In this document: positions 24,750 through 33,800 of the stretch, piece by piece | How positions within the stretch are numbered: the first letter of the stretch is position 1 | Layout of the letters: each line of letters starts with the position of its first letter | Assembly (NCBI GenBank): GCA_903925075.1 | Contig: CAIYDQ010000181.1 | Location: 1-49,892 of the forward strand | DNA length: 49,892 bases | Source of the DNA: an uncultured Geobacter sp. | GTDB taxonomy: Bacteria > Desulfobacterota > Desulfuromonadia > Geobacterales > Geobacteraceae | Direction: 5' to 3' | The notes under the pieces: generated by a model | Database searches by the model: none | Seen by the model: the letters and a program-made list of their open reading frames with translations, nothing else | Told to the model about the DNA's origin: nothing | Position numbers and translations under genes: made by a program

Positions 24750-25661
24750 ATGGGAGGCAGTTGGCCCCTCTCCAGGCGCCGCGGCGCGCTGACCGAGCGG
24801 GGCGCCATCTTCAACAGGGTCAGGGCGTTTTTCCAGCAAAAGGGGTATCTCGAAGTCGAGACCCCTTTTCGCATACCTGCGCCCGCGCCCGAGCCCCACA
24901 TCGACGCCATAGCCTCGGCGGGATGGTTTCTGCAGACCTCGCCCGAGCTGTGCATGAAGCGGCTGCTGGCGGCGGGCTATGAGCGCATCTTCCAGATCTG
25001 CCGCTGTTGGCGGGAGGGGGAGCGCGGCGAGCGGCACCTGAGCGAATTCACCATGCTCGAGTGGTACCGGGCCGGCGCCGACTACCTGTCGCTGATGGAG
25101 GAGACCGAGGCGCTGCTCTTGACGGCGGCCGGCGCCGAGCGCATCCGCTATCGAGGCCGGAGCATCGAACTGGCGCAGCCTTGGGAGCGGATCACCGTGC
25201 GACAGGCCTTTGGCCGTTACGCCGGCACCACCGCCGAGGAGGCGCTGGCGGCCGGTCGCTTCGAGGAGATCATGGTGGAGGCCATCGAGCCCCGGCTCGG
25301 CCTCGCCCGTCCCACCTTCATTTACGACTATCCCGCCAGCGAAGCCGCCTTGTCCCGCTTGAAACAGGGGGAGCCGGCCGTGGCCGAGCGTTTCGAGCTC
25401 TACATCGGCGGGCTGGAGATCGCCAACGCCTTCTCCGAGTTGACCGACGCCGCCGAGCAGAGGCGTAGATTCGAAGCCGGTTCGGCCGAGCGCGCGGGGC
25501 TTGGCAAGGCCGTTTATCCGGTGGCCGAGAAGTTTCTGGCCGCCCTGGAGGAGATGCCCGAGTCGGCAGGGATCGCGCTCGGCTTGGATCGTCTGGTGAT
25601 GGTGCTCCTGGATGCGGACTGCATCGACGAGGTGGTCGCTTTCACCACGGAGGAGCTGTAA
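24750..25661 (+). CDS. epmA: EF-P-lysine ligase (EpmA/PoxA/GenX)
   Basis: A 303-residue class II lysyl-tRNA synthetase-like enzyme without the N-terminal anticodon-binding domain. Class II motifs are visible: motif 1 region VRAFFQQKGYLEVETPF, motif 2 FQICRCWREGERGERHLSEFTMLEWY, and motif 3 GIALGLDRLVMVLL near the end. It attaches (R)-beta-lysine, or lysine, to EF-P K32. AGGGG precedes the ATG at 24750, only two bases after the efp stop. EpmB, the lysine 2,3-aminomutase that supplies beta-lysine, is not in this window. Confidence 0.9.
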   Translation: MGGSWPLSRRRGALTERGAIFNRVRAFFQQKGYLEVETPFRIPAPAPEPHIDAIASAGWFLQTSPELCMKRLLAAGYERIFQICRCWREGERGERHLSEFTMLEWYRAGADYLSLMEETEALLLTAAGAERIRYRGRSIELAQPWERITVRQAFGRYAGTTAEEALAAGRFEEIMVEAIEPRLGLARPTFIYDYPASEAALSRLKQGEPAVAERFELYIGGLEIANAFSELTDAAEQRRRFEAGSAERAGLGKAVYPVAEKFLAALEEMPESAGIALGLDRLVMVLLDADCIDEVVAFTTEEL

Positions 25662-25729
25662 ACCGAAAAGCGTCAACCCGCCGAAGTTTCCCTCGCCTGA
25701 CTCTCCCTTCCCTACGCGTTCCTCCCCAC

Positions 25730-25761
25730 TCGTCAACCGACGTTTTCGATTTGGTTGACAA
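25730..25761 (+). promoter_or_regulatory. BirA-type biotin operator upstream of bioB
   Basis: TCGTCAACC (25730-25738) and GGTTGACAA (25753-25761) form an inverted pair with a spacer of exactly 14 bases. This matches the known BirA operator layout TTGTAAACC-N14/15-GGTTTACAA, with the core GTCAACC / GGTTGAC perfectly symmetrical. The right arm contains the -35 box of the predicted bioB promoter, so BirA with biotinyl-AMP would block RNA polymerase. Confidence 0.75.
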
Positions 25762-25783
25762 TCAAGATCCGAAATGTTACATG
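25755..25783 (+). promoter_or_regulatory. Predicted bioB promoter
   Basis: TTGACA (25755-25760), a 17-base spacer and TACATG (25778-25783) form a promoter whose -35 box lies inside the BirA-type operator. The -10 box is weak, but its position just upstream of the bioB start is plausible. Confidence 0.55.
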
Positions 25784-25800
25784 AGGCGTGGGAGGATTTC

Positions 25801-26787
25801 ATGGAACAATTCATCAATGACGCAGTAGCAAGAATCATCCAGGGGGGGAGTCTCACTCCTGAAGAGGCTGTCCGGCTTGCCGACGCTGAGGGAAGCGCGG
25901 TTCTCGATCTGTTCCGGGGGGCGACCCGCATCAAGGAGCACTTCGTCGGACCCGAGGTGCACCTTTGCTCGATCATCAACGCGAAATCGGGGCGCTGCGC
26001 CGAGGATTGCGCCTTCTGCGCGCAGTCCGCTCATCACCAGACGGATGCGCCGGTCTACCCCCTGGTCGAGGAGGAGCGACTGCTGGAGTCCGCCCGCGAC
26101 GCCGAATCCAGCGGCTCCGCCTGCTTCGGCATCATCACCAGCGGCACCACGGTGAACGGCGCGGAACTGGAAAAGATCCTCGCCGCGCTGCGGCGCATCC
26201 GGCAGGAAACCACCATCCTCCCTTCGTGCTCGCTGGGCATCATCGACGAGGAAACCGCCGTCAAGCTGAAGGAAGCCGGCATGGACACCTACCATCACAA
26301 CCTGGAAACGGCCGAGAGCTATTTTCCCGCCATCTGCACGACTCACGACTATCAGGACGACGTCAACACGGTGCGGGCGGTGAAGAAGGCCGGGGTCAAG
26401 GTTTGCTGCGGCGGCATTTTCGGGCTGGGCGAAAGCGCCGCTCAAAGGGTGGAGATGGCCTTCACCTTGAAGGAGTTGGACGTCGACTCGGTGCCGCTCA
26501 ACTTCCTGAACCCGATCGAGGGTACCAAACTTGAGGGGGCCGCCAACATAACGGCCATGCAGTGCCTGAAAACCATCGCCCTCTACCGGTTCATCCTCCC
26601 CGACAAGCGGATCACCGTCTGCGGCGGCAGGGAAAAGAACCTGCGCGACCTGCAATCCTGGATCTTCTTCGCCGGCGCCAACGGCACCATGATCGGCAAC
26701 TATCTGACCACCATGGGCCGCAACGTCGAGGTGGACAAGAAGATGTTCTCGGACCTGGGGCTGAAGACGGTGATGTGCGCGCATTAA
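25801..26787 (+). CDS. bioB: Biotin synthase
   Basis: A 328-residue radical SAM enzyme that inserts sulfur into dethiobiotin. The SAM 4Fe-4S cysteines are C66, C70 and C73 in GRCAEDCAFCAQS. YHHNLETAES and GLGESAAQRVEMA are typical BioB segments, and the 2Fe-2S ligands are expected around the Cys residues downstream. The ATG at 25801 has GGGAGGA six bases upstream and begins MEQFINDAV. An in-frame ATG at 25774 lacks such a site and lies within the predicted promoter. It is the first gene of bioB-bioD-bioA. Confidence 0.95.
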   Translation: MEQFINDAVARIIQGGSLTPEEAVRLADAEGSAVLDLFRGATRIKEHFVGPEVHLCSIINAKSGRCAEDCAFCAQSAHHQTDAPVYPLVEEERLLESARDAESSGSACFGIITSGTTVNGAELEKILAALRRIRQETTILPSCSLGIIDEETAVKLKEAGMDTYHHNLETAESYFPAICTTHDYQDDVNTVRAVKKAGVKVCCGGIFGLGESAAQRVEMAFTLKELDVDSVPLNFLNPIEGTKLEGAANITAMQCLKTIALYRFILPDKRITVCGGREKNLRDLQSWIFFAGANGTMIGNYLTTMGRNVEVDKKMFSDLGLKTVMCAH

Positions 26788-26809
26788 CAGAGGCGGAGTA
26801 AGGGAAGCT

Positions 26810-27523
26810 ATGGCTAAGGGCATTTTCATTACCGGAACGGACACGGGGGTGGGCAAGAGTATCGCCTCGGCTGCCGTGGTCATGCTGCTCAAACGGATGG
26901 GACGCTCGGTCGGGGTCATGAAACCGGTGACCAGCGGCTGCCTGGAACGCGACGGCGGCCTGGTTTCCCTGGATGCGGAACTGCTCTGCTTCGCGGCCGA
27001 TACCCCGCTCACGCCGGACTGCGCCCCTTACCTGCTGAAGGCTCCGCTGGTGCCTTCGGTCGCCGCGTCCCTTGAAGGGGTGAGGATCGATTTTCAGACG
27101 ATCAAGGAGGCCTACCTGCGGCTGGCGGCGGGCTTCGATTACGTGGTGGTCGAGGGGGCTGGGGGACTGATGGTGCCGCTGGCCGGCGGACTGCTGATGT
27201 CGGACCTGGCCCTGCATCTCGAGCTGCCGGTGGCGGTGGTGGCCCGGCCCGGCCTTGGCACCGTCAACCACACGCTCCTCACCACCTTCTGCGCCCGCCA
27301 TCTCGGTCTCGCCGTCAAGGGGGTGATCATCAACCGTTACCCGGCTCTCCCCGATCAGGCCGAGGAGTCGGCGCCGCACCTGATCGCCTCTTTGTCGGGA
27401 AGCCAACTGCTGGGGGTGTTTCCGGAGATCAGCGCCGAAAACGACCGGCGGGTGGTCGAGGGGGTGGTCGACGTGCTGGAGCGCGACCCCGCCACGGCCG
27501 TAATGCTGCGCGAGATGTTTTAA
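26810..27523 (+). CDS. bioD: Dethiobiotin synthetase
   Basis: A 237-residue ATP-dependent carboxylase that closes the ureido ring from 7,8-diaminopelargonate and CO2. The P-loop is GTDTGVGKS (residues 9-17), followed by VGVMKPVTSG, the substrate-binding Lys-Pro-x-x-Ser/Thr-Gly. VVEGAGGLMVPL near 115 is also characteristic. It starts 22 bases after the bioB stop and is followed 11 bases later by bioA. Confidence 0.95.
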   Translation: MAKGIFITGTDTGVGKSIASAAVVMLLKRMGRSVGVMKPVTSGCLERDGGLVSLDAELLCFAADTPLTPDCAPYLLKAPLVPSVAASLEGVRIDFQTIKEAYLRLAAGFDYVVVEGAGGLMVPLAGGLLMSDLALHLELPVAVVARPGLGTVNHTLLTTFCARHLGLAVKGVIINRYPALPDQAEESAPHLIASLSGSQLLGVFPEISAENDRRVVEGVVDVLERDPATAVMLREMF

Positions 27524-27534
27524 GGAGATCGATC

Positions 27535-28896
27535 GTGGTTGAGTTGGACACGCAAACGCTCAGGCAATACGACAGCGACTATGTTTGGCACCCTTTCACG
27601 CAGATGAGCGAATGGGAGGGAGCCGAAAATCTGGTGATCACCCGCGGCGAGGGATCGTTCGTGATCGACTCGGACGGCAACCGCTACCTCGACGGCGTAG
27701 CCGCCATGTGGACCAACGTGCACGGACATTGCCGGGCCGAGATCAACGATGCGATCAAGGCGCAGGTGGACAGGCTGGAACACTCGACGCTGCTGGGTCT
27801 CGGCAACGACCGCGCCGCGCTGCTCGCCAAGCGCCTGGTGGAGATCGCGCCGCCCGGCCTTTGCAAGGTCTTTTACTCCGACAACGGCTCGACCGCGGTG
27901 GAGATCGGCGTGAAAATGGCCTTTCAATACCAACGACAGGTCGGCCGCGGCGAAAAGACCAAGTTCATCTGTTTCGACAACTCCTACCACGGCGACACGG
28001 TCGGCGCCATGAGCGTCGGCGGCATCGACATCTATCACGCGGTCTACTCTCCCCTGCTCTTTCCGACCGTCAAGGCCCCTTCCCCCTACTGCTACCGCTG
28101 CAGTTTGTCCGCCGAGCGCGACAGCGGCAGCTGCGGCATGCTCTGCCTGAAGGAACTGGAGCGGCTGATGGCCCTGCACGCCCACGAGCTGGCCGGACTG
28201 GTAATCGAGCCCAATCTCCAGGGCGCCGGTGGCATGATCGTGCAGCCCCCCGGCTTCGTGAAGCGGGTCAGGGAGTTGTGCGACCGCTTCGGCGTGCTGA
28301 TGATCGCCGACGAGGTGGCCGTCGGCTTCGGCCGGACCGGCGCCATGTTCGCCTGCGGCAAGGAGGGGGTGACTCCGGACATCATGGCGCTCTCCAAGGG
28401 GATCTCCGGCGGCTACCTGCCGCTGGCCGCGACCCTCACCACCAGGAAGGTCTACGACGCCTTTCTCGGCGCCTACGGCGAGCTGAAAACTTTTTTCCAC
28501 GGGCATACCTTCACCGGCAATCCGATCGCCTGCGCCGCCGCCCTCGCCAGCCTCGATCTCTTCGCCTCCGATCGCTTGCTGGAGTCGTTGCCTCCCAAGA
28601 TCGCTTACTTGCGGGATCGGCTGCAGGGGCTGCTCGAACTGCCGCACGTGGGGGATGTGCGGCAGGAAGGGATGATCGGCGGCATCGAGCTGGTGCTCGA
28701 CAAGCCGAGCCGCGCCCCTTATCCGTGGGAAGAGCGGGTCGGCGTCAGGGTCTGTCTGGAAGCCCGCAAACACGGCCTGTTTCTGCGCCCGCTCGGCAAC
28801 ACCATCGTAATTTTCCCGCCGCTCTCCGTCTCCCTCGCCGAGCTGGGCCTGCTGATGGACGGCGTCGAGGCGTCCATCGGCGCGGTCACCGCTTAG
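27535..28896 (+). CDS. bioA: Adenosylmethionine-8-amino-7-oxononanoate aminotransferase
   Basis: A 453-residue PLP class III aminotransferase that makes 7,8-diaminopelargonate from the 7-keto acid with SAM as amino donor. The PLP Lys is K288 in DIMALSKGISGGYLP. The first segment DSDYVWHPFTQMSEW carries the Trp-His-Pro-Phe-Thr-Gln motif diagnostic of BioA, and DEVAVGFGRTG carries the conserved PLP Asp. The start is GTG at 27535 behind AAGGAG. bioF, bioC and bioH are not in this stretch. Confidence 0.96.
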   Translation: MVELDTQTLRQYDSDYVWHPFTQMSEWEGAENLVITRGEGSFVIDSDGNRYLDGVAAMWTNVHGHCRAEINDAIKAQVDRLEHSTLLGLGNDRAALLAKRLVEIAPPGLCKVFYSDNGSTAVEIGVKMAFQYQRQVGRGEKTKFICFDNSYHGDTVGAMSVGGIDIYHAVYSPLLFPTVKAPSPYCYRCSLSAERDSGSCGMLCLKELERLMALHAHELAGLVIEPNLQGAGGMIVQPPGFVKRVRELCDRFGVLMIADEVAVGFGRTGAMFACGKEGVTPDIMALSKGISGGYLPLAATLTTRKVYDAFLGAYGELKTFFHGHTFTGNPIACAAALASLDLFASDRLLESLPPKIAYLRDRLQGLLELPHVGDVRQEGMIGGIELVLDKPSRAPYPWEERVGVRVCLEARKHGLFLRPLGNTIVIFPPLSVSLAELGLLMDGVEASIGAVTA

Positions 28897-28933
28897 GCCG
28901 GTTGTCGGCGCCATCGCCGCCTGGTATGCAGGA

Positions 28934-28970
28934 AACCGCTGCGCTTTTGCCGGGCAGCGGTTCAAAAAAG
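28934..28970 (+). terminator. Rho-independent terminator after bioA
   Basis: The stem AACCGCTGC (28934-28942) pairs with GCAGCGGTT (28954-28962) across an 11-base loop and is followed by CAAAAAAG. TGCAGGAA on the left and TTCCTGATGCA on the right extend the symmetry outward. The A-run rather than T-run on the plus strand makes efficiency uncertain, but the position, about 38 bases after the bioA stop, fits. Confidence 0.5.
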
Positions 28971-29154
28971 CTGGCTTCCTGATGCATCTTCCCTTAGAAT
29001 AGCCTACTCGGCAGCTGCGGCTCAACGACCGCCCCCCCTCCCCTTGCCGGATGGAGAGATGGGGCGCCGCCGTTGAGTCAGGTGGCAGCGCCATCACGAT
29101 AAGCCTCTGGGGTCTTCCGATTTTTTTATTCGGCCTCTTCGCTCGCTGGCGCCC

Positions 29155-29179
29155 GGGGGAACACAAGGTTCGCCCCTAC
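29155..29179. repeat. Palindrome of the GGGCGAACACAAGGTTCGCCCCTAC type
   Basis: GGGG(A)AC-ACAAG-GTTCGCCCC with a CTAC tail, an imperfect hairpin with an ACAAG loop. A second member, GGGCGAACACAAGGCTCGCC, is at 36389-36409. This word is frequent between genes in many deltaproteobacterial genomes. Confidence 0.65.
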
Positions 29180-29229
29180 GGCAAGCACGTCGCACGGAGG
29201 CACCGAAACTTTATGCTGGAGCCAATACT

Positions 29230-30606
29230 ATGGAACTGATCGACAGCCACGCTCATATATATGGCAAGGACTTCACCCACGACTTTGCCGCCATGATGGA
29301 CAGGGCCAAGGAAGCGGGGGTGGGCACTATCATCGCCGTCGGCGCTGACCTGGAATCGAGCCGGGAGGCCTGCCTGCTGGCGCAGGCCCACGAGGAGATC
29401 TACTGCTCGGTCGGCATCCACCCGCACGACGCGGACCGCGTCGCCGAGAAATGCTATCAGCTGGTGCGCGAGCTGGCCCTGGCTAACCCGAAGGTGGTCG
29501 CCATCGGCGAGGTCGGCCTCGACTTCTACCGCGACCGCGCCCCGCGCCCCGCGCAGGAGGAGGTTTTCCGGCGCTTCATCCGCATGGCCCGCGAGCTCTC
29601 GCTGCCGCTCATCATCCACGACCGCGACGCTCACGACCGGGTGATGACCATCCTGAAAGAGGAACGGGCAAGCGAGGTGGGCGGTGTGCTGCACTGCTTC
29701 TCGGGCGACTTGAAGATGGCGCGCGAATGCATCGAGATGGGATTCATGATCTCCATCCCGGGAACCGTGACCTACGCCTCCAACGAGGCGCTCAGGGAGG
29801 TGGTGCGCGGGGTGAAGATCGAGCACCTGCTGGTCGAGACGGACTCCCCCTACCTGACGCCGGTCCCTTTCCGCGGCAAACGAAACGAGCCTGCCTACGT
29901 CCGCTTCGCGGCCGAGCGCATCGCCGAATTGAAGGGGCTTTCCGCGGAAGACGTGGGACGGATCACCTCCTTCAACGCGCGCAGGCTTTTCGGCATCACG
30001 CTCCCCAACGAGTCGCAGACCATCGCTTACATGATCCGCAATTCTCTCTATCTGAACGTCACCAACCGCTGCTCCAACCGCTGCACCTTCTGTCCCAAGT
30101 TCGAGGAGTTCACCGTGAAGGGGCACGAGCTGCGGCTCGCGCACGAGCCGAATTTCGCCGAGGTGATGGCGGCGGTGGACGCCGCGGCCGGCTTTGCCGA
30201 GGTGGTGTTCTGCGGCTACGGCGAGCCGCTGATCCGGCTCGACCTGGTGAAGGAGGTGGCGGCGGAGTTGAAGCGCCGCGGGCACCGGGTCAGGATCAAT
30301 ACCGACGGCCAGGCCAACCTGGTGCACGGCAGGAACATCCTGCCCGAGCTTTCGGGGCTGGTGGACGCGCTCTCGGTCAGCCTGAACGCCGCCGACCCGG
30401 AAAGCTACCAGGATCTTTGCAACACCCCGTTCGGAGCCGCGGGCTTCCAGGGGGTGTGCGACTTCCTCAGGGAAGCGACGCGCTTCGTGCCGCAGGTGAC
30501 GGCCAGCGCCGTGTCGCTGCCGGGGCTGGATCTCGACAGGATCAGGTCGCTCGCGCTGTCGCTGGGGGTGGAGTTCAAACTGCGGGAATACGCGGAAGTC
30601 GGTTAG
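29230..30606 (+). CDS. TatD-family metal hydrolase fused to a radical SAM domain
   Basis: A 458-residue two-domain protein. Residues 1-260 are a TatD-type TIM-barrel nuclease with metal ligands H7 and H9 (DSHAH), GEVGLDFY, HDRDAHD, HCFSG and VETDSPYL. Residues 265-458 are a short radical SAM domain starting SLYLNVTNRCSNRCTFCPKF with C281, C285 and C288 (CxxxCxxC) and VVFCGYGEPL as the glycine-rich SAM box. Stand-alone radical SAM proteins of this type are known beside tatD in other genomes; here both are fused. The substrate is unknown. It starts at the ATG of MELIDSHAH. Confidence 0.88.
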   Translation: MELIDSHAHIYGKDFTHDFAAMMDRAKEAGVGTIIAVGADLESSREACLLAQAHEEIYCSVGIHPHDADRVAEKCYQLVRELALANPKVVAIGEVGLDFYRDRAPRPAQEEVFRRFIRMARELSLPLIIHDRDAHDRVMTILKEERASEVGGVLHCFSGDLKMARECIEMGFMISIPGTVTYASNEALREVVRGVKIEHLLVETDSPYLTPVPFRGKRNEPAYVRFAAERIAELKGLSAEDVGRITSFNARRLFGITLPNESQTIAYMIRNSLYLNVTNRCSNRCTFCPKFEEFTVKGHELRLAHEPNFAEVMAAVDAAAGFAEVVFCGYGEPLIRLDLVKEVAAELKRRGHRVRINTDGQANLVHGRNILPELSGLVDALSVSLNAADPESYQDLCNTPFGAAGFQGVCDFLREATRFVPQVTASAVSLPGLDLDRIRSLALSLGVEFKLREYAEVG

Positions 30607-30636
30607 ACTGGGATAGAGGCTACTTCACAGGATAAG

Positions 30637-30790
30637 GCTTTTAAGGCTTTTAAGGCTTTTAACAGGGATACAACGGATACAGGGGATAAATGCGATAAAA
30701 ACAACAAAGACTTTTGGTTAAACCAAACCTGAACAAGAATTTATCCCCTTCATCCCTTTCATCTGTTTCTTTCCTGCTTTTTTGGTTTAG
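30637..30790. repeat. Second AACAGGGATA / ACAGGGGATAA repeat cluster
   Basis: Begins with three copies of AAGGCTTTT (30634-30660), then a forward unit TTTTAACAGGGATACAACGG and ACAGGGGATAA, a GACTTTTGGTTAAACCAAACC spacer (30709-30729; the centre is self-complementary), and a diverged inverted unit TTATCCCC...CATCCCTTTCATCTG (30741-30765). Same family as 21664-21923. Confidence 0.8.
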
Positions 30791-30849
30791 ACTCTGGTGT
30801 GCGGTTTTAGTTCTTTTGTTATGTTTCTTTTGTGTCAGAGGGGGGTCCA

Positions 30850-33800
30850 ATGCACGTGAACAAGAAGATCGCCGGTTATTGCGCTCTCGCGGTGGTGGCG
30901 GCTTTCGCACTGCTGATCCTGGCGCTCCCTCCCATTTTAAAGCACGTCGCGGTTAACGAGATCGACAAGGCTACGGGCCGAAAAAGCGAGATCGCTAAGA
31001 TCTCGCTGAACCCGTTCACGCTGAGCGCCGGCATCTCGGGCCTGCGCCTCTCCGAAAAGGGCTCCAACGCTCCCTTTCTCGCCCTCAGTTCGGCTCGTCT
31101 CTCGCTCAGCCCCCTATCGCTGCCTAAACGCTCTTTCATCATCTCGGAACTGAAGCTCTCTTCGCCGTACCTGCACATCGTCAGAAACGCTCCCAATGAC
31201 TTCAACTTCACCGACTTGATCACCGACAAGACTGGTAAAAAGGAACCTAAAAAAGGGGGAACTCCGCTGTTCTCGGTGAACAACATCACCATCGACAACG
31301 GCAGCGTCGATTTTCAGGACAAGGCGCTGAGCGTTGAACGGGACCACCGGGTCAGAAAGATGGCGATCTCGATCCCTTTCGTCAGCAACATGCCCTACCT
31401 GGCCGACCGCTACGTGACGCCGCATTTCAGCGCCGTCATCAACGGCTCGCCCTTTGGCTTCGAGGGCAGGCTCAAACCGCTCACCCGCGCCGTGGAGGCG
31501 ACTATCGCCGTGAACGTGCAACGTCTGGACCTCCCGTTTTATCTCGGCTACCTCCCTGTCCCTTTGCCGGTCAAGGTGGATTCGGGCCAGCTTACCACCG
31601 CAGTCGAGGTGGGCTACCGGGTGGACGAGAAGAGCGGGCCGGAGGTCAGGGTATCGGGGAGCTTGTCACTCGACCGGGGGGCGATCAAAGAGTTGAACGG
31701 CGCGCCGCTCGCTTCCCTGGAGCGGGCGCAACTGAAGATGAAAAACCTCTGGCTGTTGTCCCGACGCTTCGAGGTCTCCTCTTTGGATCTGGTGGGGATG
31801 GAGGTCTTCGCCGCCAGGGATCGGCTCGGGGTCTGGAACTTCCAGAAAATCGGCAAGGGCGCCCAGAGCGGCGCCGCCCGACCGGAGCCTCAACCTGCGG
31901 TTAAAAAAGAAAAACCGCTCGACCTGCGGTTGGCCAAGTTCGCCTTCAGCGGAGGGAAGTTCCACTTCTCCGACGCCCTCCCCAAGGGAGGCTTCAAAAC
32001 CGATTTGAGCGGCATCGAGCTGAGCCTGAACGACTTCTCCCTGGCTCCGGACCACAAGGCGCCCTTCTCCGTCAAGCTTGACAGTTCCAGGGGCGAAAAA
32101 CTATCGGTTAAAGGTGAGCTGTCCGCCACGCCGCTCGACGTGAAGGCGGCGCTGACGCTGAACGGCGTGCCGCTTAAGGATTACTACCCCTACCTCGCCG
32201 CCTCGCTGACTGCGCCGATCATCGGCACGGCGGAGCTGTCGTCGGAGCTGATTTTCAACGAACGACAAGGGCTGGTGCTGGAAAAAACCGCGTTGAAGGG
32301 AAGGGATTTGGCGGCCCCTTTCGGCGGCGGCGATGGAGTCCGTCTGAAGCTGGTCGAGGTGGACGGCGTCGCGGTAGACCTGAAGCAGAGAAAGGCGACC
32401 GTCGAGCGGGTCAACCTGAAAGGCGCCAACGTCGCGCTCGCGCACGAAAAGGACGGGAGCTTATCGGCGCTGCGTCTGCTCAGATCCAAGGTCGAACCGT
32501 CAGCGGCGAAGGAAACGGCGCCCAAGCCGGCGGCGTCCAAAGTTGCGGTGCCCAAGCCGGCGGCGTCCAAAGTGGCGGCGCCTAAGGCCGCGGCAGCTAA
32601 ATCCGCGACCGCCAAGAGAAGGCTCGCCAAGAAAGAGGCCGCGCCGCCTCCGTTCTCTTACCGGGTGGGAAAGATCACCGGCTCCGAGATAGGGATCAGA
32701 TTCACCGACAGGACCAAGGAGGAGGAACCGCTCTTCACACTGGACCGGCTGAAATTCTCGCTGGCCGACATCAGCGGACCCAAACAGGGCGCAATCCCCT
32801 TCACGCTGGCAACGGGTTACGGCAACAAAGGGCGCATCGAGGCAGCCGGACGCTTGTTGCCACAGCCGCTGAAATTCAAGGGGAGCGTGCAACTGCAAGG
32901 CATCGCTCTCAACGACTTCGACGCCTACCTCCCCGATAATCTGACGGTGCTGATCGCCGACGGCGCTTTGGACACCAAGCTCGCGCTCGACGTGGAAAAC
33001 GGAGCCTCCGGGCTGAAAGGGAGCTTCGGCGGCTCCATCGGAGTGCGCTCCTTCTATTGCCAGGACACGGTGCTGGACGAGGACCTGCTCAAATGGGAGC
33101 GGCTGCAGATAGACCAGGTCAGCGGCACGCTTGGCCCTTTCTCGCTCGCGGTCAAGGACGTGGTGCTGAGCAATTTCTACTCGCGCATCATCGTGGAAAA
33201 GGACGGCACGCTGAATGTCCAGCATCTGATGGCAGAAGAGACTGCTCAGACTGGTCAGACCGGTCAGGCTGGTCAGACCCCGGCCGGCAAGACGCCGCCT
33301 ACGCCTGCAGCTGGTTCTGCGGCTGGTTCTGCGCCTGCGGCGGCGTCTGCGGCCGCAGGCGGCGGAGCTCACGAGTCGGCCGCTCAACCTCACCCGATCA
33401 GCATCGACACCATCACTATGCAGGGCGGCACGCTCGCTTTCAGCGACCGCCACCTTGCCAACCCTTTCGACACTACCTTCTTCAACTTGGGCGGCAGGGT
33501 GAGCGGCCTCTCTTCCAAAACGGACCGCCTGGCCGACGTGGACCTGAGGGGCAACCTGGAAAACCACTCGCCGCTTTCCATCACCGGCGCCATCAACCCG
33601 CTCAGGGGCGATCTCTACCTCGACATGAAGGTCGCCTTCAAAGACATCGAACTGTCGCCCTTCACCCCTTATTCGAACACCTATCTGGGCTATGGCGTGG
33701 ACCAGGGGAAGCTGTTTCTCGACCTCACCTACCATATCGAAAAGAAGACGCTCTCCTCGCAGAACAAGATTTTCATCGATCAGTTCACCTTCGGCAAGGA

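Larger units (their letters stand above)
28897..29229. other. Gap between bioA and the TatD-rSAM gene
   Basis: A 333-base gap holding the bioA hairpin and, at 29155-29179, a short palindrome of the GGGGAACACAAGGTTCGCCC type. A 62-codon frame at 29051-29239 reads through the palindrome and is considered spurious. Nothing else is recognisable. Confidence 0.55.

Noticed and set aside
29051-29239. 62-codon frame upstream of the TatD-rSAM gene
   Set aside because: Its second half is translated from the GAACACAAGGTTCGCCC palindrome, a common source of false small genes.
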